Source: Rhodanobacter sp. MP7CTX1 (GTDB lineage: Bacteria > Pseudomonadota > Gammaproteobacteria > Xanthomonadales > Rhodanobacteraceae). Taken from it: a stretch of DNA of 64,000 bases. Of the stretch, positions 1-9,883 are shown in pieces. The notes beneath the pieces were generated by a model. The model did not search any database. It had not been told where the DNA came from and saw only the letters and a list, made by a program, of their open reading frames with translations. The position numbers were made by a program, and so were the translations under genes. Location: positions 186,001 to 250,000 of the forward strand of contig NZ_JACHCN010000002.1 of the NCBI RefSeq assembly GCF_014205795.1, written 5' to 3'. Positions within the stretch are counted from its first letter, which is position 1; every line of letters begins with the position of its first letter.

Positions 1-402
1 TTCCCGCCGACTGTGACCGTCCAGCAGCTGCGGGTGCTGCCGAATGGCCACTGGCAACTGACCGTGCGCATCCAGAACAACAGCTACGGCGAGATGGATT
101 TCAATTCACTCGAAGGCCAGCTGCAGATCGCCGCGCTGATGCCTATCCGCCTGCACGGAACGTTTGAGCTCGACGTTCCCCCGCTGGTCGGCGATGTGGT
201 CCAGCTCGACATCCTGCCAACCACGGCGATGACGCAGGCGTTGCAGGTGATCGCGAGCAAGGGCAGCGCCGGTTCGCTCGCCTATCGCGTCAGCGGCAGC
301 ACCAACGCCAAGCCGGAGCAGGAAAAGCAGACACGCGACTTCACCTTCAGCGGCAGCGACTGGCTATCGCCGGTGCCGGGTATTGCGAACACCTACCGCT
401 GA
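1..402 (+). CDS. C-terminal part of an unrecognised protein (5' end outside window)
   Basis: The reading frame is open from base 1 to a TGA at 400-402, so the window cuts off the start. A GTG at 13 is in frame, but the codons before it continue the same frame and no ribosome binding site is visible, so a true start further upstream is likely. About 133 residues are visible. They alternate hydrophobic and polar residues in a beta-rich pattern without transmembrane segments, and end in a polar tail. The composition resembles a secreted or lipoprotein-type beta-sandwich domain, but I do not recognise the family. An acyl-CoA dehydrogenase gene follows 69 bases downstream on the same strand. Confidence 0.6.
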   Translation, partial: FPPTVTVQQLRVLPNGHWQLTVRIQNNSYGEMDFNSLEGQLQIAALMPIRLHGTFELDVPPLVGDVVQLDILPTTAMTQALQVIASKGSAGSLAYRVSGSTNAKPEQEKQTRDFTFSGSDWLSPVPGIANTYR

Positions 403-471
403 CACCTGCAACGACATCCTCAAGAACCAACGCCCCCTCAAACATCGCCCCTACGAATCCCAGGAATCACC

Positions 472-2247
<1,776 letters not shown>

Positions 2248-2275
2248 TGCGCCAGCGGGTCACCTGGTAGCAAAA

Positions 2276-2307
2276 AAGCCCGGGCAAGCCCGGGCTTCTT
2301 TTTTTTT
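2276..2307 (+). terminator. Rho-independent terminator after the acyl-CoA dehydrogenase gene
   Basis: A perfect 9-bp stem (AAGCCCGGG at 2276-2284 with CCCGGGCTT at 2289-2297) has a CAAG loop and is followed by C and nine T residues (2299-2307). The A-run on its left side means it could also act on the minus strand. Confidence 0.92.
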
Positions 2308-2412
2308 GGACTTGACCCGTCCTGAAATGAATTGACACCTTTTCACCGAAGAAAAGGCGCGCTCATGAATCCAGGGATCAAACGAACGCAGCGGGACTAC
2401 ACGCCGGCTTTT
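2308..2412 (+). mobile_element. remnant of an IS3-type insertion sequence (left end and start of orfA)
   Basis: An ATG at 2365, preceded by an AAAGG ribosome binding site, encodes MNPGIKRTQRDYTPAF. This resembles the first residues of IS3-family OrfA proteins, which commonly begin with a KRTQRDY-like stretch followed by AFK. The similarity stops after about 16 codons and the rest of that frame (to 2589) has no helix-turn-helix. The upstream stretch 2308-2364 would be the IS left end and leader. It begins directly after the T-run of the preceding terminator. No right end or transposase core is present, so the element is dead. I base the family call on remembered resemblance, not on an alignment. 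Confidence 0.45.
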
Positions 2413-2551
2413 TCAACTGCAGCACTGGCAAGTTTGCATCGGACAGTAACGCTCAACGCCAAGCCGGTGCCGTCGACAGGCATCAGGAAGATGTGCCGAA
2501 CTTGGTCACCTATGGCTCAAGAGCGGCGGCGCCCCAGTCGCCGTCGGCACG

Positions 2552-2797
2552 TCACTGCCAATAAGGGTCGTCAACCGGGTCTCCGCTGATCCGCAGGTAC
2601 TGCCGGATCATTTCTTCGTGGGCTTCAGCGGCCTTCAGGAGTTCCTGTGCCATGGCTTCCTGCGCAGAGACAACCACCGGTCGGGCCGGAAGGCCTGGAG
2701 GCGGCGGAGGCGTCCGAACGATCCGCAGCTCCGGCACGTCGACCTTGACCGGTTCGGACTCGAGCAGGTGGGAGATGTCGTAGGCTTCGTCATTCAT
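2552..2797 (-). CDS. small hypothetical protein, 81 residues
   Basis: The frame extends upstream to 2917, but the internal ATG at 2797 is the likelier start because residues before it are arginine- and proline-rich and look non-coding. The product is acidic, with a P5 run after a VRTP motif near residue 30, then a helical segment (AQEAMAQELLKAAEAHEEMIRQ) and a C-terminal DPVDDPYW. No signal peptide or transmembrane segment is visible. I do not recognise the family. It lies in the gene-poor scar between the IS remnant and the RNB nuclease gene. No clear ribosome binding site precedes the ATG, so expression is uncertain. Confidence 0.45.
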   Translation of the reverse strand: MNDEAYDISHLLESEPVKVDVPELRIVRTPPPPPGLPARPVVVSAQEAMAQELLKAAEAHEEMIRQYLRISGDPVDDPYWQ

Positions 2798-2980
2798 GCC
2801 ACGAGCCAAGCAACTTGCTTGCCAACGGCGACCGGGTGACGACAGCGGGGTCTGCCCTGGCAGAAGAGTCACCGCTTCGTCGCGTGGGTCTGTAGGTGCC
2901 CTCCTGCGCAATATCAAATCAAGGGCACGTCGCCGAAAACCCTCTACGCGATCAACCCGATCGCGATAGGCAAGCGATGC

Positions 2981-3190
2981 TCACGCAAAATGCATGCGCG
3001 CCAGCGGCGCATCCATGGCGACCTTGGTCAAAGCCACGCCCAGTACCGCTTCCCGTTCGGCGAGATGCGTCGCAAAACTTACAGCGTCGACAATGGAGCG
3101 ACGGATACCTATCTGCATGTCCTGCCGAAAGATCTTCCAGCCGTTCGGCGGACCACCGCTAATGCGGTACTCGATGCGATCAGCTCTCAT
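2981..3190 (-). CDS. small protein with DUF2188-like pattern, 69 residues
   Basis: The ATG at 3190 has an AGAGGG ribosome binding site about 8 bases upstream, which favours this frame over the longer overlapping frame on the plus strand. The product has the order YRISGG...GWKIFRQ, then a helix-like DAVSFATHLAEREA, then a short hydrophobic strand. This resembles DUF2188, a small family of alternating strands with a WxV core followed by an A-x-x-x-A-x-x-x-A helix. The function of that family is unknown. The assignment rests on pattern only. The flanks (2798-2980 and 3191-3395) hold no further gene that I can support. Confidence 0.45.
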   Translation of the reverse strand: MRADRIEYRISGGPPNGWKIFRQDMQIGIRRSIVDAVSFATHLAEREAVLGVALTKVAMDAPLARMHFA

Positions 3191-3395
3191 CGCTCTACCC
3201 TCTGCCGGCGAATACCGGATGCAGGTAAGAATGAGATTTTGATCAGGGTGAGACCATCAGAATTGTCTGAAAATCCCTATGGAACGACCGACCGCACCGT
3301 CACGGCTGTGGGCGCAACCTGAGCCGGGGGCAAACGACATCTTGTTCGCCATTTCCAATAAGAAAGGGGGCTACCCGGCCGACTCCGTCTTCGCG

Positions 3396-4835
3396 TTATC
3401 CAGCGAGTTCAAAACGCGTGACGCGCTTGACCGGATCTGCCTCGACCAGCCTGACTTTGACGTCAGCACCCAATGACAAGGGAAAGGGGGCGGAAATGCT
3501 TGCTTCGATGGCTGGATCACGCACGATGACGACGCCTTTTTTGGGATCGTTGGCGGCGACTTCGACGATTGCGCCGGAGAAGGTTTCGCCTACGCGTGGC
3601 GCCAGGACTTCGGCTTCGGCGAGATCCAGTACCGCGCGCTGATACTGACGCGCGCGATGGCCGGAGGCCTGCATTGTGGAAGGCAGGCCTGGCAGCGCGG
3701 CGAGCACCCAGGCTGGCACGGGCTGCTTCGCGCACAGCGCCACGCAGACTTCGCCGGCGTAGCGGTCGACCAGCCGGCGTAGTGGCGCCGTGACGTGGGT
3801 GTATGCCGCGGCCAGCGCCCACTGCATCGGCTGCGCAGGCAATGCGCCGTTGAACGCGGCATAGCCGGCGCCGCGCAGAACCGTGGTGCACGCGGTCAGC
3901 ATCGCGACGTGGGTGTCTTTCGACGGATCGAGTGAGCGGATGAAGTCGGGATAGCCTTCCTCCGCTGCCCAGACGATGCCGAGCGCCTTGGCGGTGATTC
4001 GGAGCCGTTGGATCGATGGCTGCTCGGGTTCGGGCAAGGTGCGCAGCAGACCGACCTTCGCCTGCACCATCAGTTGCGCGGCGGCCATGCCAGTCAGAAG
4101 CGAGATTTGCTCGTTCCAGTCCTCGACCGGCAGGCGTGCTCTGAATGACAGCATCCAGCGGCTGCCGTCGACGCTGATTTCCTGCTCGGGCAACGGCAGG
4201 CTGATGCCGCCACGTGCCCGCTCGCATTGCTTGCGGCACTCGCCGATCTCGCGCAATACGGCCCACATCGGATCGGCGGTGCCGGCGTCGATGCGCTGTT
4301 GCACGCCGGCATAGTCGAGCTTGGCGCGGCTGGTCACTCTTGCGCGTCGAACGTCGATGCTTGAAATCCCTCCGCTCCCATCCAGCTCGATTGTCCATAG
4401 CAGTGCCGGCCGCAACTGCCCAGGCAGCAGTGAGGTGGCACCTTCGGACAGTACCTTGGGGTGCAGCGGGATTTTCGCGTCCGCGCCGTACAGCGTTTCA
4501 CCGCGCCGGTTCGCTTCGAGATCGACCGGATCACCGGCGGTCACGAACGCTGCGACGTCGGCAATCGCGTAATGGACTCGGTAGCCGCCATCGCTACGCT
4601 CGACGTACATCGCCTGATCCAGATCCATTGATTCCGGCGGATCGATCGTGACCAGCGGGATATCGGTGCGATCCAGTGCCGGCAGCCGAGGATGGGCAGC
4701 GGCCTGCGCCGCCGCAGCCTCGACCTCCGGCGGGAACGCCAGTGGCAGCTTCTGCTCGCTCTGGATATCGCGGATGCCCTGCGCGAGGATGCCATCGACG
4801 GCGGGCTGGACGTGGATGCGGCGGGTGGTCGGCAC
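3396..4835 (-). CDS. RNB-domain ribonuclease (RNase II family)
   Basis: The product is a predicted processive 3'-5' exoribonuclease. The RNB domain starts near residue 50 and carries VTIDPPESMDLDQAM at 62-76, matching the RNase II active-site loop that binds magnesium (D65, D71, D73). The fourth acidic residue of E. coli RNase II is glutamine here. Later RNB motifs such as YTHVTAPLRRLVDRY are present. The protein is 479 residues, shorter than RNase II or R (about 640-800), and lacks the N-terminal cold-shock domains. This fits the short RNB subfamily found in some proteobacteria and actinobacteria. The start is GTG at 4835, preceded by AAGGA. It appears monocistronic, divergent from the acetyltransferase at 5064. 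Confidence 0.85.
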   Translation of the reverse strand: MPTTRRIHVQPAVDGILAQGIRDIQSEQKLPLAFPPEVEAAAAQAAAHPRLPALDRTDIPLVTIDPPESMDLDQAMYVERSDGGYRVHYAIADVAAFVTAGDPVDLEANRRGETLYGADAKIPLHPKVLSEGATSLLPGQLRPALLWTIELDGSGGISSIDVRRARVTSRAKLDYAGVQQRIDAGTADPMWAVLREIGECRKQCERARGGISLPLPEQEISVDGSRWMLSFRARLPVEDWNEQISLLTGMAAAQLMVQAKVGLLRTLPEPEQPSIQRLRITAKALGIVWAAEEGYPDFIRSLDPSKDTHVAMLTACTTVLRGAGYAAFNGALPAQPMQWALAAAYTHVTAPLRRLVDRYAGEVCVALCAKQPVPAWVLAALPGLPSTMQASGHRARQYQRAVLDLAEAEVLAPRVGETFSGAIVEVAANDPKKGVVIVRDPAIEASISAPFPLSLGADVKVRLVEADPVKRVTRFELAG

Positions 4836-5063
4836 AAACGATTCCTTGCATCACGGTCGGCGATTCAGGACCGGCGGAGCGCGCCAGCGGGTTGTCACGT
4901 CGCCCGAAATATACACGCGTCGGCCTGCCCGGCCAGAGGCGCAGTCACGCCCCGCTCCCGGAATCCAGGCGCATTGGAACCGGATACGCCGGCCGGGACT
5001 TTCGCCGCTACCGCACAAGGTGTAGAAACGGCAACGGATATCGCTACCACCTGTCGACTCCCC

Positions 5064-5537
5064 ATGACTGACACGTCCCTGCTGATTCGTCTGGCCGAAG
5101 ACGATGACGATTTCATCCTCGCGCTGGTGCCCCGTTTTGTGGATTTCACCCTGCCGCCGTGGCGACGCCGGCACGAATGCATCGAGGGTATCCGCAAGGA
5201 TTTGCTACGGCATCTGGAGGATCAGCCGGCGAACAGCTACCTGTTCGTGGCCGAGGACGCGGATGGCGAACGGGTAGGCTTCATCCATCTGCAGCGCACG
5301 GCGGATTTCTTCACCGGACGCAGCAACTGTCACATCTCCGATCTGGCGGTGTCGCCGCAGCACGAGGGCAATGGCGTTGGCCAGGCCTTGCTGGTGCACG
5401 CCGAAGGTTGGGCGCGCGAACATCATTGCCAGTTGGTGACGCTGGCGGTATTCCCTGGTAATGAGCGCGCCCGCGCGCTATACGAGCGCAGCGGCTACGC
5501 GCCGGATCTGCTGCGGTTGGCGAAATCGGTTCGTTGA
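5064..5537 (+). CDS. GNAT family N-acetyltransferase
   Basis: The product is a 157-residue acetyltransferase of the Gcn5-related fold that would transfer acetyl from acetyl-CoA to an unknown amine. Motif A is visible as DLAVSPQHEGNGVGQALL (93-110), giving the Q-x-x-G-x-G acetyl-CoA pyrophosphate loop. It is followed by a helix and the C-terminal NERARALYERSGYAP segment typical of the fold. The open frame runs upstream to 4692, but that stretch overlaps the promoter side of the divergent RNB gene, so I chose the ATG at 5064. Its stop is followed by a repeat element. The substrate is not predictable. Confidence 0.85.
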   Translation: MTDTSLLIRLAEDDDDFILALVPRFVDFTLPPWRRRHECIEGIRKDLLRHLEDQPANSYLFVAEDADGERVGFIHLQRTADFFTGRSNCHISDLAVSPQHEGNGVGQALLVHAEGWAREHHCQLVTLAVFPGNERARALYERSGYAPDLLRLAKSVR

Positions 5538-5566
5538 ACACAGTGGGAGTCCGTGCCCACTTCTTC

Positions 5567-5637
5567 TGGGAGCGACTTCAGTCGCGATGTTGCCTGAGTC
5601 GCCCTTGAGAGTCCTATCGCGACTGAAGTCGCTCCCA
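5567..5637. repeat. REP-like inverted repeat, family A, copy 1
   Basis: Two perfect 22-bp inverted arms (TGGGAGCGACTTCAGTCGCG plus AT at 5567-5588, and its reverse complement at 5616-5637) are separated by 27 bases. The same arms occur at 61056-61129 and one arm at 63949-63973. The layout resembles the paired REP (BIME) units found in intergenic regions of xanthomonads and pseudomonads. Confidence 0.9.
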
Positions 5638-5666
5638 CAAAAGTAAGGATGGGCTGCTTCGGTTTT

Positions 5667-5743
5667 GCAGGTTGGGTGAGCACAGCCAACCCCAATATGG
5701 CGACGGGATTGCGTTGGGGTTCGCTACCCTCACCCCAACCTGC
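5667..5743. repeat. imperfect inverted repeat overlapping the pump gene's 3' end
   Basis: GCAGGTTGGGTGAG (5667-5680) pairs with CTCACCCCAACCTGC (5729-5743), with one unpaired base. Between them is a nested CCAACCCC / TTGGGGTT pair. The right arm contains the stop codon of the RND pump gene (5730-5732), so the last codons of that gene lie in the repeat. Confidence 0.65.
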
Positions 5744-8700
5744 GGGTTGCGTCTCCGCGGCGCAACAGCGCGTACAAGACGGGCATCACCAGCAGGACCA
5801 GCGGCAGCTGCATCAGCATGCCGGAGATGATCGCCACGGCGAGCGGCTGCTGCATCTGCGAGCCCTTGCCCAGGGCCAAGGCCAGCGGCAGCAAGGTGAG
5901 GATAGCGGCAAGCGTGGACATCACGATCGGTCGCGTGCGGTGCTGGCCAGCCTCGTGCAAGGCCTCGTGCAGCGACGCGGTAGCGGCAGCCTCTTCAAGT
6001 TCGGAGAAATAGAAGATCGCAACCTCGGTGACGATGCCGACGATCATCGTCATGCCCATCATCGCCGAGATATTGAGTTCGATCCCGGTCAGCCACAGCC
6101 CGGCAAACACCGCCGGTATCGCCAGCAGCGGCATCGCCAGAATCGCTATCGCGATACGGAAACTCTCATACAGGAACAGCAGCAGCGTGAACACCAGCGC
6201 GAATGCCGCCAGCATCACGATGGTCAATCCGAGAAACGCCTGTTGCTGTTGCTGATAAAGCCCGCCGAGCTGGTAATACATGCCCTTCGGCAGCAAGCCC
6301 GGCTGGGCCAGCGTGCGTCTGACGTCGGCGATCGTGGCACCCAGGCTGCGGCCGCGGATGCGTGCGGTGACCGCGACCATGCGCTTGAGGTTATCGCGGG
6401 TGATTTCCGGCTGACCCTGCACTTCCTTCAGCGTGGCAACGCGGGATAGCGGCAACAGGTGACCGTCTGCCGCGCGAATGGGAAGCGCGGCGATTTGCTC
6501 CAGTCGCTGATGCGTGCCGGGTGGCAGACGTACGCGCACGCCGATGACTTTGCTGCCTTCCGGCAATTGCGCAGCCACCGTACCGTCGATCGCCGCCGTC
6601 ACTTGGTCGGTGACGCTGACCGGATCCAGCCCTTCCAGAGCCGCCTTGATCGGATCTACCTGCACGGTCAGCGCATCGCCGGCCGGATTGATGCCGTTGC
6701 GTACGCCGTCCACTCCTGCAATCTTGCCGATCGCTTCGGCGACCCGGCGAGGAGTGCTTTCGAGCTGTTTGGCATCGTCGCTGTAAAGCTGTATCTCGAT
6801 CGGCTCAGGCACCGCCACCAAATCGCCAATCAGATCTTCCATCAGCTGCGACAGCTCGATGTCCAGTCCGGGTACTTGCTGCTCGACCTGCGTGCGCACC
6901 TGCTCCATCACCTGCTCGGTGTCGGGGCGCGAGCCGCTTTTCAGGCGCACGAAGAAGTCGCCCTGATTCGCTTCGGTGAGGCCCCCACCCAGCTGCAAGC
7001 CGGTACGTCGCGAGTAAGTGTCGACCGCGGGATTCGCGCGGATGATGGTCTCGACCTGCTGCAGCACACGGTCGGTTTCTTCCAGTGAAGTGCCGGGCTT
7101 CGACAGGTAGTCGAGGATGAAACCACCCTCGTCGATGCTTGGCATGAAACCGGTACCGACGCGGGTGTAGGCAAACACGCCGACGAGCAACAACGGCACC
7201 ACCAGCACTAGCACCAGCAGCGGTCGCTTCAGCCAACGCTGCAGCAGGTTCTGATAGCCATGCATCACGCGCCGCGCGAAACGACCCGGTGGATGTTCGA
7301 GCAGATGGCGCCGATCCAGCAGACGCTCGGCAAGCAGTGGTACAGCCACCCAGGTGAGCAGGTAGGAGATGATCAGCGCGCTGGCCATGGTCAGCGAAAG
7401 CGCCTTGAAAAACGCACCGGTCACGCCTGACAGGAACGCCAACGGCAGGAAGATCACCACCGTGGCGGCGCTGGAGCCGGTCAACGGGCGGGTGAATTCC
7501 CATGCTGCGCGGGCGATACGCTGATGCAACTCACCGGCGTGCTGACCCAGGCGACGCATGATGTGTTCGAGCATCACGATGACGTCGTCGATGATCAGCC
7601 CGACGGCTGCCGCCATGCCACCCAGCGTCATCATGTTGAAGCTCATGCCGAGCACGGAAAGCAGCAGCACGGTGATCGCCAGCACCGCCGGCACCACGAT
7701 CAACGCGATCAGAATGACCCGCGTATTGCGCAGGAACACGAACAGCACCAACCCGGCCAGCACGATACCAATCAGGATTGCATCGCGCACGCTGCCGGCA
7801 GCGCCGGTCACCAGCTGGGTCTGGTCGTACCAGTTCGCGATGCGCACGCCGGACGGCATCTGCGGCGCATAGTCAGCCAGACGCTGTTTTACTTCGCGCG
7901 CGATCTGCACGGTGTTGCCACCGGGTTGCTGGTAGACCTGCAGCAACACGGCGTTCTGGCCATCCGCATTGACGCGGATCCACTGCGGCACGTGGTCCAG
8001 GCTGACCGTGGCCACGTCGCCAAGTCGTACCACCCCACCGGCTCCGGCGCGCAGCACGATGTCGCGCAGCGCGGCAACAGTTTTCGGTTGATTGTCAGCC
8101 AGCAGCAAGAAGAGTTTGTAGTGATCGGATACACGACCCATGGCCTGGATCGTCGCGGCGTGGGTGACCGCCGTGGTGACGTCGTCGAGGCTCAGGTTCA
8201 ACGCGCGCAATCGAAGTGGGTCGACATCGGCGTGAAATTCGGCCACTTCGCCGCCTTGCACGTCAATTTTCGCGATGCCGCTGATGCCACTGAGCAGCGG
8301 CCGCAGCTGATACTCGGCCAGATCACGTAATGCGCTCGGCGACAAGGTGTGCGAGCGCAGGCTATAGGCAAATACGGGAAACGTCGTCGGATCCATTCGC
8401 CGCGTGCTCAAGCGGGTGCCGGCGGGCAATAGCGGGAGGATCTGCCCGGCGACCACGTTGACTTCCTGCAGCGCCAGGCTCATGTCCGCGCCCCAGTCGA
8501 ACGTGACCGCGATATCGGCGCTACCTCGACTGGTGGTGGAGCGCACATCGCGTACGCCAGGCACGCGGCGAATCGCCTCCTCCACCGGCGTGGTCACCTC
8601 GATCGCCATCTGGTCGGCCTGGCGATCGCCGGCATCCAGCGTGACCTTCACGCGCGGAAACGCCACGTTCGGAAACAGGGCGACCGGCATCCTTAGCGCA

Positions 8701-8783
8701 CTGGCGACGCCGCCGAGCGCCAACATCAACGCGAGGAACAGCAGCGAACGGCGATGCCTTTGCATCCACACCGTGATACTCAC
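5730..8783 (-). CDS. RND efflux transporter permease subunit
   Basis: This is the inner-membrane, proton-driven pump of a tripartite efflux complex. From the GTG at 8783 it is 1017 residues, the usual RND length. That GTG overlaps the TGA of the adaptor gene in GTGA. The longer open frame to 9011 only extends into the adaptor gene. Typical features are an N-terminal membrane helix, two large periplasmic loops with porter repeats, and the TM4 motif GLIIDDVIVMLEHIMRR, whose paired aspartates belong to the proton relay. A second helix cluster carries MMGMTMIVGIVTEVAIFYFSE. The sequence is not clearly CusA-type or AcrB-type, so the substrate (drug, metal or other) is open. It is the last gene of the operon 11322-5730. 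Confidence 0.9.
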   Translation of the reverse strand: MSITVWMQRHRRSLLFLALMLALGGVASALRMPVALFPNVAFPRVKVTLDAGDRQADQMAIEVTTPVEEAIRRVPGVRDVRSTTSRGSADIAVTFDWGADMSLALQEVNVVAGQILPLLPAGTRLSTRRMDPTTFPVFAYSLRSHTLSPSALRDLAEYQLRPLLSGISGIAKIDVQGGEVAEFHADVDPLRLRALNLSLDDVTTAVTHAATIQAMGRVSDHYKLFLLLADNQPKTVAALRDIVLRAGAGGVVRLGDVATVSLDHVPQWIRVNADGQNAVLLQVYQQPGGNTVQIAREVKQRLADYAPQMPSGVRIANWYDQTQLVTGAAGSVRDAILIGIVLAGLVLFVFLRNTRVILIALIVVPAVLAITVLLLSVLGMSFNMMTLGGMAAAVGLIIDDVIVMLEHIMRRLGQHAGELHQRIARAAWEFTRPLTGSSAATVVIFLPLAFLSGVTGAFFKALSLTMASALIISYLLTWVAVPLLAERLLDRRHLLEHPPGRFARRVMHGYQNLLQRWLKRPLLVLVLVVPLLLVGVFAYTRVGTGFMPSIDEGGFILDYLSKPGTSLEETDRVLQQVETIIRANPAVDTYSRRTGLQLGGGLTEANQGDFFVRLKSGSRPDTEQVMEQVRTQVEQQVPGLDIELSQLMEDLIGDLVAVPEPIEIQLYSDDAKQLESTPRRVAEAIGKIAGVDGVRNGINPAGDALTVQVDPIKAALEGLDPVSVTDQVTAAIDGTVAAQLPEGSKVIGVRVRLPPGTHQRLEQIAALPIRAADGHLLPLSRVATLKEVQGQPEITRDNLKRMVAVTARIRGRSLGATIADVRRTLAQPGLLPKGMYYQLGGLYQQQQQAFLGLTIVMLAAFALVFTLLLFLYESFRIAIAILAMPLLAIPAVFAGLWLTGIELNISAMMGMTMIVGIVTEVAIFYFSELEEAAATASLHEALHEAGQHRTRPIVMSTLAAILTLLPLALALGKGSQMQQPLAVAIISGMLMQLPLVLLVMPVLYALLRRGDATRRLG

Positions 8784-9883
8784 CGGGTGGACTCCCGCAC
8801 GGCCTGTCCGTCGTCGAGTTCGTAGGCGCCGAGTACGATCACCCTGGCTGATGGATCGAGCGGACCTTGCACGCCAACAGTGTCCCCGTCCGGACTGCGC
8901 AGCTTCACGTCGACGCGTTTGGCGTGGCCCTGCTCCATTGGACCGTGCTCGAACTGAAACAGATAGTCGCCATGCTCGTCGTGCAGCACTGCTGCCCGCG
9001 GCACCGCCCAAGCGGTGAACTCGGCCGTGCGGATGCGCGCTTTCAACGCCGCGCCGGCCATCAGGTTTGTGCTGGCATCGGCGGAAAGCTCGACCTGCGC
9101 CGGCAGCAGATGGGTCTGCGGATCGGCCGACTGCCCAACCATGGTCAGTGTGCCCACCAGAACCGCTGCCGTGCCGTACACGCCGCGCAGCTGTGCCGGC
9201 ATGCCCGGTCGCAGACTGGCAGCATCTTCCGGCTGCACGCCGAGCTGGGCGATCAGGGCATGTGTGGGTGTGAAGTTCAGCAACGGCGCATTGGCGGCGA
9301 CGCGTTCGCCGAGCCCCACGGTGATCGCGGTGACCACACCATCAGCTGCGGCGCTGACCGTTTCCCGGGTAACGTCACCCCCGAGTGCGCGCTGCGCCTC
9401 AAGGGTAGCTTGGGCATCGGCGAGCGTCTTGCGCGCAGTGGCCAATTGCGACTGCGTGGCGAGCCGCACCGCCGCCAATTGCTCGGTGCGCCCGAGCTCG
9501 CCGCGGGCCAGCGTCAACGCGCTTTGCGCCTGCTGATAAGCGCTGCGCGTGGCTGGATCGGGCGTGATCGTCAATAGCGGCTGTCCACGGGTGACGGTCT
9601 GCCCGGCCACCACTTGCACATCCACAATCTGGCCGCCGTGCGCGAAGCTGATCGCCCGCGTTCGGTGGGGGTCGCCCACCGCCGTGCCCCACGCTTCGAT
9701 GGTGTCGTGGAAGGCTTTTTGTATCGGCATCGCCGTGGTCACAGCGACCTGGGCGCCCTGATCGACAGCATGGGCCGCGTCATCGCCGGCTCCCGCATGA
9801 CTGCAGCCTGCCAGCAGCCCGATCAGCAGCCAGATGCACAGACTTTGCCTTGAGCGACTTTGGATCGAGAGAGCAAGCTTCAT
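8780..9883 (-). CDS. RND efflux periplasmic adaptor (membrane fusion protein), lipoprotein
   Basis: The adaptor would link the inner-membrane pump to the outer-membrane channel. The 367-residue product starts with a basic stretch, a hydrophobic core and the lipobox LLAGC (lipidated C27). The split lipoyl domain is visible as GGQIVDVQVVAGQTVTRGQPLL and, after an alpha-helical hairpin (about 105-165), AADGVVTAITVGLGERV. Beta-barrel and membrane-proximal domains follow. The ATG at 9883 overlaps the TGA of the TolC-type gene (ATGA), and its own TGA overlaps the GTG start of the pump gene, so all three are translationally coupled. Confidence 0.9.
   Translation of the reverse strand: MKLALSIQSRSRQSLCIWLLIGLLAGCSHAGAGDDAAHAVDQGAQVAVTTAMPIQKAFHDTIEAWGTAVGDPHRTRAISFAHGGQIVDVQVVAGQTVTRGQPLLTITPDPATRSAYQQAQSALTLARGELGRTEQLAAVRLATQSQLATARKTLADAQATLEAQRALGGDVTRETVSAAADGVVTAITVGLGERVAANAPLLNFTPTHALIAQLGVQPEDAASLRPGMPAQLRGVYGTAAVLVGTLTMVGQSADPQTHLLPAQVELSADASTNLMAGAALKARIRTAEFTAWAVPRAAVLHDEHGDYLFQFEHGPMEQGHAKRVDVKLRSPDGDTVGVQGPLDPSARVIVLGAYELDDGQAVRESTR

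Noticed and set aside
2990..3322. 110-codon plus-strand frame
   Set aside because: It has no ribosome binding site or recognisable pattern, whereas the overlapping minus-strand ORF has both.
8784..9011. N-terminal extension of the RND pump frame
   Set aside because: It lies fully within the adaptor gene in another frame, and the GTG at 8783 gives normal length and coupling.
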